Under the pieces are notes generated by a model that was not told the DNA's origin, did not search any database, and worked only from the letters and a program-made list of their open reading frames with translations. A DNA stretch of 25,318 nucleotides from Treponema sp. (GTDB lineage Bacteria > Spirochaetota > Spirochaetia > Treponematales > Breznakiellaceae), in assembly GCA_009786715.1 (NCBI GenBank), contig WQRN01000016.1, positions 129-25,446 on the forward strand, written 5' to 3'. Each line of letters begins with the position of its first letter. The stretch's first letter is position 1. Made by a program: the position numbers and the translations under genes. This document shows, one piece after another, positions 9,201 to 17,700 of the stretch.

Positions 9201-9366
9201 AAAGGAAAGCGATGACAAAAGCCGTAACGCCGAAAAATACTACAATTACTCCGATTGTCAGCATTGTTATTCTATTCTCTTCGACAGTATGACCTGCGCA
9301 GGAGGATAAAATAACGATTGACAGTATTGCGGTGAAAACCAAAAATATTGTTTTTACAATTCGCAT
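6280..9366 (-). CDS. PAS-GAF hybrid sensor histidine kinase with receiver and HPt domains
   Basis: I choose ATG 9366 (1028 residues): GAGAGG lies at the right distance, and translation then begins with a lipoprotein-like signal (MRIVKTIFLV...LSSC, Cys23). The frame's upstream TTG at 9408 has no such support. After only about 10 residues comes a membrane helix (about 34-56). Then follow PAS (about 86-191), GAF (about 220-375), HisKA with H402 (MSHEIRTP), HATPase (N-box N520, G1 DTGQG, G2 GTGLG), receiver with D730 (FMDHMMP) and K780, an E/A-rich linker, HPt with H895 (VHGIKGTSLDI), and a C-terminal helical module. It should sense a cytoplasmic signal and relay phosphate His-Asp-His. The dual-receiver gene 12 bp downstream is a likely partner. 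The PAS and core are paralogous to the kinase at 18128. Confidence 0.9.
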   Translation of the reverse strand: MRIVKTIFLVFTAILSIVILSSCAGHTVEENRITMLTIGVIVVFFGVTAFVIAFLLISRRTGRQLEELVKKRTDELALQTTTLTTLFDSIPDLIFTKNHKLNFLHCNKAFLEHFGKDIDDLVGKSDVEALDLSADVAEGFNKIDTKVIQEKRTYALEEHIPRIDGTNPLYETIKMPLMLGDKVIGILGIARDITKRKEMEHKITSSYEYSKKLSDSLSKITKSPTISAGILKDAAVAVAMDGCNALNAHRIGIWRYIENQNILESITLYDAHSGENTSYEKYDLSRSPEYARLLKSERVIVMNNTLECKLITSTFGGYDHLCAALDAPIRVDGKLAGVVCIEQWSCRDYPNMREWVIEEQNFASSLADLMALAISGSERRNARDAAETANQAKSAFLAHMSHEIRTPMNAILGVTELLMQDEKISPEIEEGLNKIYSSCDLLLGIINDILDFSKIEAGKLDLMPNNYKVASMINDAVHLNMMRIESKPIEFKVDIDEKIPFRLIGDELRIKQILNNLLSNAFKYTDTGSVTLSVKVESIPLLSYLPEHSMRGQVKWPDNKKGITLVVGVQDTGQGMTKDQLEKLFDEYSRFNTAKNISIEGTGLGLSITQRLVNLMGGDIQVESRPGKGSLFTVRLPQELTESKEVLGKETVDNFRQFKVGFVSHKKRGQIVREPMPYGNILIVDDVETNLFVAVGLMKLYKLRIDTVMSGPEAIEKIKNGAKYDIIFMDHMMPVMDGIETTKRIRALNYTDPIVSLTANAVAGQSDMFLENGFDNFISKPIDIRQLNAVLNKYIRDKQPPEVIEEARREEAEAQQEAEEESANENIKNTGGFTGKIPGINTTKGLLRYEGNVDTYLKVLRSYAASVRSLLTSVQNITDSGLNETNLSLYKINVHGIKGTSLDIYAEQVAKEAKDLERAAEKGDISFISEHNNPFIEAAWKLVNDLEEIFSSMDTDNPKPKMDKPAKDVLKQLQGACKDYDIGAADEAMALLDKYQYVNDDSLVDWIRKNMDMMNLKDIAEKLSYLDK
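6289..6492 (-). other. C-terminal helical module after HPt, copy in the PAS-GAF kinase
   Basis: The last ~68 residues after the HPt domain fit the pattern L..L...C..YD...ADE.M......QY....LV.W.R...D...L..IAEKL. The same pattern ends the dCache kinases and, more divergently, follows another HPt type in this locus. It is predicted all-helical. I do not recognise it as a named domain. Confidence 0.55.
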
Positions 9367-9413
9367 TTTTATCCTCTCAATTATACGGCTGATGAGATGT
9401 TTTTTCAATTATC

Positions 9414-10280
9414 TCAATTTAGAAAATATGCTATTTCTTCATTTTCCCTGTCTTTTAATAATAAATCCCGCGACAGACGAATATGTTTTTCAGCCTTAAA
9501 ATTAAGCTCTTTCGGTTCAAATGGTTTTACTATAAAATCGTTCGCTCCGAGCGCCATAGCTTCGCTCACATTTCTGAATGTTCCTTCTGTTGTTACCATT
9601 ATTATCGGAATATTGGCGTAACCCGGCATTTCTCTTATTTTTGGAATAAGCTCAAAACCGCTCAGCCCCGGCATTAAATAATCCAATATGATCAAATCCG
9701 GCTTATTATTCTGCAGAAAATCAATGACAACTCCGGAATTTGAAAGCAAAGATACTTTATATTTATCGTGAAGCGCGTGATGAATAGTTCTTAACATGCT
9801 TGTCATATCATCAACAACAAGAATATGAGTGTCGCTGTTGCTTTTTTCGGCAATCCTGCTTGCCGTATTCATTTTTGCCGAAAACAGATTTTCTATACTT
9901 TCGATTAATTTATCGGAATTGAACGGTTTAATTACATAGTCCGCGGCTCCAAGGCTGAGTCCTTTTACCACGCTTTCTCTGTCGCTGTTGCATGTAAGGA
10001 AAATTACGGGTATTTTATTATAGCGATCATCGGCTTTTAAATCTTTTATCGTTTCATAACCGTTAACATCAGGCATATTGACATCTAACAAGATTAAATC
10101 CGGCGTTACCTTTTCAAGAATTTTATACATTTTAGCGGCGGATTCGGAAAGATAAATCTCGTAAAATTTACTAAGCCCTTTTTTCAAAGATATTAAACTG
10201 TAATTCATATCATCAACATAAACTATTTTCCTTCGGCCGCCGGAAATTGAGGATGCTGTAACAAAACCGGATTTTGTCAT
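9414..10280 (-). CDS. Dual-receiver response regulator without output domain (paralogue)
   Basis: This 288-residue protein is built like the gene at 5410: REC1 about 18-135 (D23/D24, D66, T96, K118), a linker, then REC2 about 152-272 (D157/D158, D200, T230, K252). Conserved blocks such as YVIKPF and DFIVKPF are intact in both halves. The start is firm: AAGGAGGAGG precedes ATG 10280, and this Shine-Dalgarno is made from the last codons (KEED) of the upstream kinase, whose stop is 3 bp away, so the two are translated together. The most divergent part between the paralogues is the inter-receiver linker, about residues 133-150. It may be the adaptor of the dCache kinase upstream, by adjacency. 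Confidence 0.85.
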   Translation of the reverse strand: MTKSGFVTASSISGGRRKIVYVDDMNYSLISLKKGLSKFYEIYLSESAAKMYKILEKVTPDLILLDVNMPDVNGYETIKDLKADDRYNKIPVIFLTCNSDRESVVKGLSLGAADYVIKPFNSDKLIESIENLFSAKMNTASRIAEKSNSDTHILVVDDMTSMLRTIHHALHDKYKVSLLSNSGVVIDFLQNNKPDLIILDYLMPGLSGFELIPKIREMPGYANIPIIMVTTEGTFRNVSEAMALGANDFIVKPFEPKELNFKAEKHIRLSRDLLLKDRENEEIAYFLN

Positions 10281-10283
10281 TAA

Positions 10284-13127
10284 CTAATCCTCCTCCTTCA
10301 GTAAGCTGTTTAGTTTTTCCGCGGTTTCATCAAAATTTACAATGTCGATATTTTCACGGAGCCAAAATACGAGATCGTCATCAGAATCATATTGGAATAA
10401 TTCTATCTGCGACATTATTTCGTCCGCTCCGTCCATGTCGTATCTGACGCAGGCGTCAAGAAGTTTTTTAAGCAGCGATGTATCAGGTTTATTTTTTTTG
10501 GGTTTAAGATTTTTTGATTCAAGATCGGCGAGTAATGAATCCAAATTGGAAACAATCTCTTCTATAGATTTTATAAAAGGAGGATTATGTTCATTTATAT
10601 AGCCGATATCGCATGCGGCGGCCGCTTTTTCAAGCGCCGCGGCGGCATCGCTTATTTTTTGCGCGCAAATATCAAGGCTTGTTCCCTTAATGCCGTGCAC
10701 GTTTATTTTGTAAAGGGTGAGATTTTGCTCGTTTACATTTTTTATAATGTCAAACGCGGAGCGGATGCTTTTTGAATACGCGTGCAGAACCCGGATGTAA
10801 AATTCCACGTCTTCTTCAAAGCGAAGGAAACCTTTATAAATATCCAGCCCGGGTATTTTATGCGTAAATAAACGCGTTTTAAGCGTATCCTTATATGATA
10901 CCGGCTGCGGAGGGACTTTCTGCGCGATGACTGCGGCTGTGCTGCTTTCAAGGCGCGCGGCGTCGATTACATCCTGAGGCTGTTTGTCGCGCACATATTT
11001 ATTTAAAATCGCGTTTAGCTGGCGTATGTCTATCGGTTTAGAAATGAAATCATCAAAGCCGTTCTCTAAAAAAACTTCTGCCTGTCCTGTTACGGCATTT
11101 GCCGTGAGCGCGACAACCGGTTCTTTGTAACCCAAACCGCGGATTTGCTTTGTGGTTTCGATACCGTCAATATCCGGCATCATATGATCCATGAAAATCA
11201 CATCGAACACTTCGCCTTTTTTAATTTTATCAATCGCCGCGTATCCGCCGTTTACTGTGTTAATATTTAAATGATAAGGAGTCAGCAAACCTTTGGCGAC
11301 ATAGAGATTCGCTTCAACATCGTCAACAATTAAAACGCTCCCGTACGGCATTGATTCGCGCGATATTTGAACCCTCTTCATGAACGCTCTGGAGTGAGTG
11401 CGGAATTGCCGCAGGTTTTCGGCAACATCAGCGCCGATCGGACCTGATTCGCATCTTCCCTGAGTCAGCCGCACCTTGAAGGTAGTGCCGCTGCCGACTT
11501 CGCTTTCAACGCTGATTTCGCCGTTCATCATGTTTATCAGCCTGCGCGCGATCGCCATGCCAAGACCCGTGCCTTCTGTTGAACGGTTTGTATCAAGATT
11601 AAAACGCGAATATTCGTCAAATATTTTATCCACCTGATCTTTTGTCATACCCTGACCTGAGTCGCTTACAACAATGAACAGATTAACCTTGTTTTTATTA
11701 TTACCGTCTTCGCAGTATACTGATAATTTCACAGTTCCGGACGAAGTGTATTTAAAAGCGTTAGAAAGCAGATTATTTAATATTTGTTTTATGCGCAGTT
11801 CATCGCCGATCATCTGCGCGGGCATGTGCTCATTCGCGAAAAGTTCAAACTCAATCGGTTTACTGCCGATTCTCATCATGTTAAGCTGCGCGGAATCGCT
11901 TATTAAGCTTGCGATATCATATTTATTGTTCATCAATTCGAGCTTATCAGCTTCTATTTTTGAAAGATCCAGTATGTCGTTAATGATGCTGAGCAGGAGA
12001 TCTCCCGAGGTATATATTTTTTCGAGAGCTTCCCTTTCATCATTATTAAGAGAATCTTTCTCGAGCTGTATTTCACTGATGCCAAGTATGGCGTTCATGG
12101 GCGTGCGGATTTCATGGCTCATGGTGCTGAGGAACGCGCTCTTTGCTTTGTTCGCGTTTTCAGCTTCTATTTTTAATATTTCAATTTTATCAAAAGGTCT
12201 TTTAATAAAAATGGAAGCGATTATTGCCGCGATTACGCTTAATAAAACACTGACGATAGCTACAACAATAAGGCCTATGTCAGTATTTTTAATCGGGCTT
12301 TCCGTAAGAGGCGCTACAACGCCGAGGCTCCATCCTTCGTTCGAGCCTGAAACAGGGCTGAAAGCGCAAACACGCGGAATGCCGTAAACAGTGTAGTATC
12401 CTATGCCGGATTCGCCGCGCGTCATGCGCATTACAGTTTGCGCCAGCTCCATAAAGTCGCTGTCGATCTGAGCGGCAGTGATATAATTGAAACGATTCTG
12501 AACCCAATGATCGCGCGGATTGGAAACCGCGTATCCGTCAGCATCGCTCATATAAATATGGCCTGTTTCCCAAATAATAAAAGGAGCCAGATGCCGGGAG
12601 AAATGCGAACCAGCGAGAGTTAATATAAGCGCTTTATCACCCTGTGAAAAGACAAGAGGAGCCGCAAGATAAAATACGACTCCATCGTCCGTATCTCTTG
12701 TAGAGGAAATTACTTTTTTTCCCGGAGTCCCGTTACCCGATCTGAACGCGCTCCTTATATATTTATCTCTTAAGACGTCAATATTCGCGTATTTTTCTCC
12801 GGCAGAGACAATAAGCCCGTTTACAGAGTCATAAACCGCCGCTCCGGTAAATTCCGGGTATGAAATATTTATGCTTTTAAGTATTTCAGGCCATAACGAT
12901 TCATTAGACGTTTCCAGAGTTTCGGCTGTCCATCCTGCCGCCAATTTTAATCTGTCTATTTCGCTGCTTATAAGATGATCCGCGACGCGGGACATTATTT
13001 TAAGATCGGTTTCAAGTGAAATATCGATATTTTTTTCAACAAAAATTATACCTACAAACACGCTGAATATAATTATTAGCAGGTTTGTTAAGACTATTAC
13101 CAGTATCGCTTGCAAGCGTATGTTCAT
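10284..13127 (-). CDS. dCache hybrid sensor histidine kinase with receiver and HPt domains
   Basis: This is a 947-residue protein. Membrane helices at about 8-30 and 284-308 bracket a periplasmic double-Cache-type sensor (about 35-280). Its C-terminal half contains FIIWETGHIYMSDADGY and GSNEGWSLGV, typical of dCache ligand domains. HisKA follows with H338 (TMSHEIRTP), HATPase (N456; DSGQG 489-493; GTGLG 519-523), receiver with D647 and K697, HPt with H811 (VHGIKGTSLDI) and a C-terminal helical module (about 876-944). No HAMP domain is obvious; the second helix leads almost directly to a short coiled segment. It should detect a small extracellular molecule. It lies downstream of tRNA-Gly, starts at ATG 13127 behind AAGAAGG, and is co-translated with the dual receiver that follows. 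It is the sister of the kinase at 14781 but has a single HPt. Confidence 0.9.
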   Translation of the reverse strand: MNIRLQAILVIVLTNLLIIIFSVFVGIIFVEKNIDISLETDLKIMSRVADHLISSEIDRLKLAAGWTAETLETSNESLWPEILKSINISYPEFTGAAVYDSVNGLIVSAGEKYANIDVLRDKYIRSAFRSGNGTPGKKVISSTRDTDDGVVFYLAAPLVFSQGDKALILTLAGSHFSRHLAPFIIWETGHIYMSDADGYAVSNPRDHWVQNRFNYITAAQIDSDFMELAQTVMRMTRGESGIGYYTVYGIPRVCAFSPVSGSNEGWSLGVVAPLTESPIKNTDIGLIVVAIVSVLLSVIAAIIASIFIKRPFDKIEILKIEAENANKAKSAFLSTMSHEIRTPMNAILGISEIQLEKDSLNNDEREALEKIYTSGDLLLSIINDILDLSKIEADKLELMNNKYDIASLISDSAQLNMMRIGSKPIEFELFANEHMPAQMIGDELRIKQILNNLLSNAFKYTSSGTVKLSVYCEDGNNKNKVNLFIVVSDSGQGMTKDQVDKIFDEYSRFNLDTNRSTEGTGLGMAIARRLINMMNGEISVESEVGSGTTFKVRLTQGRCESGPIGADVAENLRQFRTHSRAFMKRVQISRESMPYGSVLIVDDVEANLYVAKGLLTPYHLNINTVNGGYAAIDKIKKGEVFDVIFMDHMMPDIDGIETTKQIRGLGYKEPVVALTANAVTGQAEVFLENGFDDFISKPIDIRQLNAILNKYVRDKQPQDVIDAARLESSTAAVIAQKVPPQPVSYKDTLKTRLFTHKIPGLDIYKGFLRFEEDVEFYIRVLHAYSKSIRSAFDIIKNVNEQNLTLYKINVHGIKGTSLDICAQKISDAAAALEKAAAACDIGYINEHNPPFIKSIEEIVSNLDSLLADLESKNLKPKKNKPDTSLLKKLLDACVRYDMDGADEIMSQIELFQYDSDDDLVFWLRENIDIVNFDETAEKLNSLLKEED
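10296..10502 (-). other. C-terminal helical module after HPt, copy in the 947-residue kinase
   Basis: Residues about 876-944 show LLKKLLDAC..YD..GADEIM..IE..QY...DDLV.WLREN.D..NF...AEKL. This closely matches the tail of the 1116-residue kinase and the PAS-GAF kinase. It is predicted all-helical, and the function is unknown. Confidence 0.55.
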
Positions 13128-13132
13128 TCAAA

Positions 13133-13149
13133 ACCTTCTTTATAAAGGT
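13133..13149 (-). promoter_or_regulatory. Short hairpin overlapping the Shine-Dalgarno of the 947-residue kinase
   Basis: On the coding strand ACCTT and AAGGT form a 5-bp stem with a 7-nt loop, followed by TTTT. The 3' arm contains the kinase gene's AAGAAGG. It could be a weak stop for transcripts leaving the tRNA gene, or could lower translation of the kinase. The stem is short, so support is weak. Confidence 0.3.
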
Positions 13150-13179
13150 GTGTAAGAAAAATTTGATTAATTCTGAGTA

Positions 13180-13251
13180 AGCGGGAAACGGGAGTCGGAC
13201 CCGCGACATCGACCTTGGCAAGGTCGCGCTCTACCACTGAGCTATTCCCGC
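13180..13251 (-). tRNA. tRNA-Gly, anticodon GCC
   Basis: A complete cloverleaf can be drawn: 7-bp acceptor stem GCGGGAA/TTCCCGC, D-arm GCTC-AGTGGTA-GAGC, anticodon stem CGACC/GGTCG around TTGCCAA (anticodon GCC), 5-nt variable loop, T-stem GCGGG/CCCGT (one G-T pair), discriminator T. CCA is not encoded. The T-loop reads TCCGACT, so position 55 is C instead of the almost universal U. The gene sits between the HD-GYP gene and a kinase gene, on the same strand as both, with its own promoter. Confidence 0.93.
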
Positions 13252-13262
13252 GCTGTCTGTTA

Positions 13263-13291
13263 ACCCTAATAAAAATTGATATTTTTGTCAA
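13263..13291 (-). promoter_or_regulatory. Promoter of tRNA-Gly (may also serve the kinase genes downstream)
   Basis: On the minus strand TTGACA (13291-13286) is followed after 17 bp by TAGGGT (13268-13263). Transcription would begin about 5 nt before the mature tRNA 5' end. The -35 is perfect and the -10 is poor (3/6), so the exact -10 is uncertain. The adjacent TATTAG would give a shorter spacer. Confidence 0.45.
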
Positions 13292-13339
13292 GTAGGTTAA
13301 AGGGCAGTATTCGCCTGTTTTCATCTAAAATTCTCCGTT

Positions 13340-14386
13340 TTAAGCGAATTTCGCGCTTATTGTTTTTATCAGTTCGCTCGTATCGTCAAACACTTTAGCG
13401 ACACACGGGTCGAAATGAGTGCCTGAACCGTTCATTATTATTTCCAGCGCTTCTTCATGAGTAAACGCTTTTTTATAAGGTCTTTCGGAAACAAGAGCGT
13501 CGTAAACATCGATGATTGCCATCATTCTGCTCTGAAGCGGGATTTCCGTTCCTTTCATTCCGTAAGGGTATCCTGAGCCGTCCCATCTTTCATGGTGATA
13601 TGCCGCGATCATTTTCGCGTTTTTCAGGAATTCCGCGTCTCCTGTTTGTTTAATCGCTTCGTCAATAATACGTTCGCCTTCTACGGAATGTTTTTTCATT
13701 TCTCCGTATTCTTCTGTTGTTAACATTGCCGGTTTATTTAAAATGGAATCGGAAATAACGATTTTTCCCAGGTCGTGCAGACGCGTCGATGAAATCACGG
13801 ATTCCATATTCCAGTTTTGCATTTCATCCGTGTATACTCCCTGTTTCAGCATCGCGTCGATTAATACTTTAAAATATACCGCCGTTCGATCGATGTGCCC
13901 GCCTGTATTTTTATCGCGGTTCTCAACAAGATCCGCAAACGCGTGCACGATGCCGTTCTGAAGCAGTTCCAGCTGTTTTGTCCGGTGGGCAAGCTGCGCG
14001 GTGCGTTCACGGATCAATTCATCAATGTGCAGATGGTTTCGGATACGGTTTAGCAATACCGGTTTGGAAAACGGTTTCATAATAAAATCGACAGCTCCAA
14101 GTTCAATTCCATGCGCTTCGCTGTCTGAGTCAGTTCTGCTTGTCAGAAATATTACGGGAATCCCGGAGTAGGAATCGCTTGCCTTAAGCATTTTCATCGC
14201 TTCAAACCCCGTTAATTCAGGCATTTCAATGTCCAGTAATATTAAATCGGGTATGAATTTTTCAAAAGCGGCGAACATTTTAGCGCCCGAAGACAGCGCG
14301 ACTACCTTGTAATTATCCGCAAGAGCGTTTTCCGCCGTTGTCAGATTTGTGGCGTTGTCGTCAACAATAAAAATAGTTTTCTTCAT
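13340..14386 (-). CDS. Receiver-HD-GYP cyclic-di-GMP phosphodiesterase
   Basis: The 348-residue protein has an N-terminal receiver (about 1-118; D9/D10, D52 in LLDIEMPE, T82, K104), a short coiled linker (about 120-145) and an HD-GYP domain (about 146-345). The catalytic signatures are present: ENRD..TGGHI (155-165), LHDLGK with H204/D205, HHERWDGSGYP (264-274) and RPYK (302-305). The domain should hydrolyse cyclic-di-GMP, with activity set by phosphorylation of D52. It follows the single-receiver gene by 14 bp, and the two receivers are very similar, suggesting tandem duplication. It is the only enzyme-type output domain in the signalling cluster, so it is the most likely endpoint for the kinases. 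No GGDEF or EAL domain is found nearby. Confidence 0.93.
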   Translation of the reverse strand: MKKTIFIVDDNATNLTTAENALADNYKVVALSSGAKMFAAFEKFIPDLILLDIEMPELTGFEAMKMLKASDSYSGIPVIFLTSRTDSDSEAHGIELGAVDFIMKPFSKPVLLNRIRNHLHIDELIRERTAQLAHRTKQLELLQNGIVHAFADLVENRDKNTGGHIDRTAVYFKVLIDAMLKQGVYTDEMQNWNMESVISSTRLHDLGKIVISDSILNKPAMLTTEEYGEMKKHSVEGERIIDEAIKQTGDAEFLKNAKMIAAYHHERWDGSGYPYGMKGTEIPLQSRMMAIIDVYDALVSERPYKKAFTHEEALEIIMNGSGTHFDPCVAKVFDDTSELIKTISAKFA

Positions 14387-14400
14387 ATTTTTATCCCGTT

Positions 14401-14760
14401 TTATATATGACTCTTTACGCGTTCCAGTAATGCCGATTTTACGATCGGTTTACTGACAACTTCGAGCGCTCCTGCTTTTAATGATTCGTTCCTTAAATTT
14501 TCATCTTCTAAACCCGTTAAAAAAATGACAGGTATTTCTTTCCATTGCGGATTTTCTTTTAATTTTACAATCGCTTGAAAACCTGTCATCTCCGGCATTT
14601 CGATATCCAGCAATATTAAATCAGGTTGTTTTTTTTCAAGAAGAGCGAACATTTTCTGAGCGGAAGGCATTGTTAACACCTTGTAATCGTTTTCAAGAGC
14701 GGATGCCGCCACTGTCAGATTTGCGTCATTGTCGTCCACAATAAAAATCATTTTGTCCAT
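14401..14760 (-). CDS. Single-domain receiver protein (CheY/Spo0F-like)
   Basis: The 119-residue protein is one receiver domain with D9/D10, phosphoacceptor D52 (LLDIEMPE), T82 and K104. No output region exists. It closely resembles the receiver of the HD-GYP protein encoded 14 bp downstream, as in FIVDDN.ANLT, PDLILLDIEMPE.TGF and IPVIFLT. It lies 20 bp after the 1116-residue kinase, behind a strong AAAGGAGA. It may shuttle phosphate between HPt domains and the HD-GYP receiver, or compete with it; this is inferred from arrangement and similarity. It is unlikely to be the chemotaxis CheY because no chemotaxis gene is adjacent. Confidence 0.88.
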   Translation of the reverse strand: MDKMIFIVDDNDANLTVAASALENDYKVLTMPSAQKMFALLEKKQPDLILLDIEMPEMTGFQAIVKLKENPQWKEIPVIFLTGLEDENLRNESLKAGALEVVSKPIVKSALLERVKSHI

Positions 14761-14780
14761 AATGTCTCCTTTAGTTTTTC

Positions 14781-17700
14781 CTATTCCATGCCAGAAAGTT
14801 TTTTAGCTATTGCCGCGAAATCCATTCTGTCCAGATTTTCCCGCAGCCATTTTACAAGATCGCTGCCTGTTTCATATTGGCATTTTTCGATTTCTTCCAT
14901 TGTGTTATCAGCTTTGTCTATGTCGTATTTTTCGCACGCCGCGCGAAGTTTTAACAGCATTTGCGTATCAGGTTTGTCTTTTTTAGGTTTCAAATTTTCA
15001 GGTTCAAGGCGGACGAGCATAACTTCAATAGCGCTGACCAGTTCCCATGTATCTTTCATGAACGCTTCATTATGCTCATTAATGTAATCTATATTGCCCG
15101 CGGCCGCTGCATCTTCAAGAGTTCCGGCGATTGTTCCCGTGTTCGCCGCGTAAATGCCAAGGCTTACTCCCTTGATGCCGTGCACCATTATTCTGTAATT
15201 GTTTAAATTTTCTGCGCTCAATGAAGGTTTGCTGATTTTTTCCATTTCACCCAGTTTTAAGCGGACGCTTGCCGCGTAGGTGCGCAGGATTCTAAGATAT
15301 ATTTTTTCATCGTATTCGTAGCGTTCAAGCCCTTTCTCTATGTCCAGCCCTTTAATTTCTTTATCCGAGAAAAGCGATGCCGGCTGAATGCTGTCTAAAG
15401 CCGTGATATGCGCGGTTAATTCAGTTTCCGCTTCGTCAAAATCGCTGTGAGTAACATGTTCAGAAATTTTTCTTAACACTTCCTTTGTGTCTTTTGTGCA
15501 TTTTTTTATTTCACCGATTATATCAAGAGCGGCTTTTCTGTCATAATCCGCGCACACTTCAAGAATTGATTTAAGTTTATTAAGCAGATCCGCGATGTCG
15601 AGCGCAGACATATCCGCCTCTTCGCCGCTTTCATTATGCTTTTGCTTAAGTTTCTCAAGAAGCGCGCGAAGCTGATTTATAAAATCCTGAGCGGACGCTT
15701 TAATAACGCCGGTATCTTTTTCATGTCCCGCTTTTTCCAGTTTAGCCGCGAACTGCGATAACTCAATTTCGCCGATAACATGAAGAGTGCTCTTCATGCC
15801 GTGAACAAAAACCGTAAACTTGCGTAAAATATTTTCTTCTTCGTATCCTGAGTTTTTATTTTCTTCAAGCCATTCAAGAGTCTTATCCGCGTCTCTCATA
15901 AAAGCTTCAATTACCAGAGGATCAACTTTGGGAGAAATTTCCTCTGCGCTGACAGTGTTTACCGCCTGCGCGCGCGCCGCGTCAATTACTTCCTGCGGCT
16001 GTTTATCGCGTACAAATTTGTTCAGGATTGAATTTAACTGGCGGATATCAATCGGCTTGGAAATAAAATCGTCGAAACCGTTTTGTAAAAATATTTCCGC
16101 CTGCCCTGAAACCGCGTTTGCTGTTAGCGCGACGATGGGTTCTTTGTAACCCAATTCGCGGATACGTTTTGTTGTTTCAAGCCCGTCTATTTCTGGCATC
16201 ATGTGATCCATAAAAATAACATCGAATATTTTGCCGTTTTTAACTTTATCTATCGCGTCAAATCCGGAGTCTGAAGAATCAACTTTAATTTGATACGGAG
16301 ATAATAATCCTTTTGCGACGTATATATTCGCTTCCACATCGTCTACAACAAGAATGCTGCCGTAGGGCATAGGATCGCGGGAAATTTGAACCCTTTTCAT
16401 AAATCTTCTTGAATGTGTGCGGAATTGCTGGAGGTTTTCCGCCACTTCGCGGCCTAATTGGTCTGAGTTTGTTTTTCCTTGAGGCAGACAAACTGTAAAT
16501 ACAGAACCTTTGCCATGTTCGCTTTTTACGATAATTTCTCCGTTCATAAAATTTATAAGTTTATGCGTAATGCTCATACCGAGGCCTGTGCCTTCCGTTG
16601 AACGGTTACTCTCCTGATTAAAACGCGAATATTCATCAAAAAGTTTTTCGACTTGTTCTTTTGTCATTCCCTGTCCGGTGTCGCTAACAATTATAACCAG
16701 CATGACTTCGTTTTCATTCTTGCTGTTCTGAGTGTCAATTGTCAGTTTGACCGAACCCGCGTCAGTGTATTTAAACGCGTTGGAAAGAAGATTGTTTAAT
16801 ATTTGTTTTATGCGAAGTTCGTCGCCCATTAAATGCGAAGGCATTTTTTCATTTACGTTCAATTCAAAATCAATAGGCTTGCTGCCGATTCTCATCATGT
16901 TAAGCTGAGCGGCGTCGCTGATAAGGCTTGCGATATCGTATTTTCCGATAACAAGTTCAAGCCTCTCCGCTTCTATTTTTGAAAGATCCAGTATGTCGTT
17001 GATAATGCTTAAAAGCAAATCGCCTGATGTATATATTTTTTCAAACGCTTCCCTAGTATCCGAGCCTTCTGATACTTTATGCAGCTGTATTTCGCTTATG
17101 CCCAGTATCGCGTTCATCGGTGTGCGTATTTCGTGGCTCATTGTGCTTAAAAACGCGCTTTTCGCCTTGTTTGCCGCATCGGCTTCTTCTTTTAATACCG
17201 CGATTCTTTCAAACGGTTTTTTAATAAAGTTAGACGCAATTATTGCGGCGATTATATTAAGAAATACGCTGACAAGAGCTACGATAAGAAGTCCCGTGTC
17301 GACGTCGCTGATCGGACTTTCGGGAAGCGGCGCGGAAATTCCAATGCTCCATCCTTCATTTGAACCTGAAACAGTTCTGAATGCGGCAATACGCTTTATT
17401 TTATCAACGGTATAATATGATGTTCCTGTTTCACCTTTCGTCATGCGCGTTATCATTTCTGCCGTTTCTGCAAAATCATCGTTAATATCTGACAAATGAA
17501 TAAAATTCACGCGTTCCTGCACCCAATTCTCTCTGGGGTTTGATATTAAATATCCTTCCGAATCGCACAGGAATATATGGCCTGTTTCCCATATAACAAA
17601 CGGCGAAAGGCGGTTTGCGAAATGCAGTCCCGGAAGAGTGGCTACAAGAACATTGTTATGCGAAAATGGAACCGACAGATAAAAAACAACGCCTTTGTCT

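Noticed and set aside
9367..9408. Upstream TTG start for the PAS-GAF kinase
   Set aside because: ATG 9366 has a well-placed GAGAGG and restores an N-terminal lipoprotein signal. The TTG has neither.
11674..12387. 237-codon open frame on the plus strand inside the dCache kinase gene
   Set aside because: It is the antisense shadow of a strongly supported kinase with complete H-box and Cache domains. It has no family resemblance and no ribosome site. The same applies to the other antisense frames in the kinase cluster.
14401..14760. Chemotaxis CheY
   Set aside because: No chemotaxis gene is adjacent, and the closest relative visible is the receiver of the neighbouring HD-GYP protein.
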